From contig NC_133648.1 of assembly GCF_009905375.1 (NCBI RefSeq), positions 307,412,565 through 307,476,564 of the forward strand: DNA of 64,000 nt, read 5' to 3'. The notes under the pieces were generated by a model. The model was not told where the DNA came from. It worked only from the letters and a program-made list of their open reading frames with translations, and ran no database searches. Positions 63,937 to 64,000 of the stretch are shown one piece after another (within the stretch, counting starts at the first letter, position 1; every line of letters starts with the position of its first letter). This stretch comes from Apium graveolens. Its lineage: Eukaryota > Streptophyta > Magnoliopsida > Apiales > Apiaceae. The position numbers and the translations under genes were made by a program.

Positions 63937-64000
63937 TTTATGTTCTGATACATCAGACTTTATGATCAGTATTTGTAAATATTACTATCTTTGTGTATTC
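63937..64000 (+). other. start of the second Cop-D spacer copy
   Basis: Matches 55380-55443 with one substitution. No other feature; the window ends here. Confidence 0.8.

Larger units (their letters stand above)
52946..64000 (+). repeat. 8.56-kb tandem segmental duplication
   Basis: The unit 52946-61502 is followed at 61503 by a second copy that reaches the window end (2,498 bases visible). By eye the copies differ by about seven substitutions and two homopolymer length changes. The left junction differs: Mule-1 sequence precedes 52946, while PBS and gag precede 61503. Confidence 0.9.

Noticed and set aside
1..64000. Host genes, rRNA, centromeric satellite or endogenous pararetrovirus
   Set aside because: All substantial coding sequence is explained by retrotransposon gag, pol and accessory ORFs; no caulimovirus movement or coat motif and no satellite monomer array was seen.

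Overview
The window looks like intergenic DNA from a large eudicot genome. It is a nest of LTR retrotransposons with no host gene, no tRNA or rRNA gene and no CRISPR array. The element styles recall Apiaceae and other asterids, but that is an impression from memory and not a test. I use local names. Gyp-1 is a Tekay/Del-like Ty3-gypsy on the minus strand. Cop-A to Cop-E are Ty1-copia elements of the SIRE/Maximus type. Tat-1 is a Ty3-gypsy of the Tat/Ogre/Retand type on the minus strand. Ath-1 is an Athila-type Ty3-gypsy. Mule-1 is a non-coding element with terminal inverted repeats.

Layout. 1-6478: the 5' end of Gyp-1 (minus strand) with a 4.4-kb LTR, inserted in the reverse transcriptase of Cop-A. 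6479-12443: the rest of Cop-A, with RT/RNase H, a repeat-rich spacer holding a 445-bp inverted repeat, an env-like extra ORF and a short piece of 3' LTR. 12444-36487: Cop-B with both LTRs, split in gag by Tat-1 (14897-25776, target duplication AGAGG). Tat-1 carries an antisense, spliced, promoter-equipped gene (16895-19071). 36488-49319: the 3' end of Cop-C, whose LTR is split by Ath-1 (37293-48504, target duplication CAAGT). 49320-55687: Cop-D, with gag and pol, whose RT is split by Mule-1 (52638-54369). Mule-1 in turn holds a solo LTR of Cop-E (52946-54263, target duplication TTACC). 55688-61502: minus-strand remains, namely a Cop-C-family LTR, a decayed env-like region, and the protease start, gag and PBS of Cop-E. 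61503-64000: a second, nearly identical copy of 52946 onward, so the right edge lies in an 8.56-kb tandem duplication.

How the parts work together. These are copy-and-paste elements: gag builds the particle; protease, integrase, RT and RNase H make and insert the DNA copy; LTRs supply promoter and terminator; PBS and PPT prime the two strands. Nearly every ORF carries stops or frameshifts, so the locus looks dead as protein-coding DNA. Ath-1 is the best preserved, with one stop in gag-pol and one in its extra ORF. LTR differences counted by eye give a relative order: Cop-B about 3%, Tat-1 about 1.5%, Ath-1 about 1%. This agrees with Tat-1 lying inside Cop-B.

Three patterns seem most worth attention. 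First, every well-preserved accessory ORF (two SIRE env-like ORFs, the Athila ORF and the Tat antisense gene) has its own TATA box 106-225 bp upstream of its ATG. Second, each SIRE family carries its own short word scattered through LTR, spacer and coding linkers in both orientations (CGACGGAT in Cop-B, TCTCGATAAGTC in Cop-A, TTCTGATA in Cop-D, GACAATC-type in Cop-E). Third, the 8.56-kb duplication, with its solo LTR and private stop codons, records an ordered recent history. I found no non-transposon biological system.
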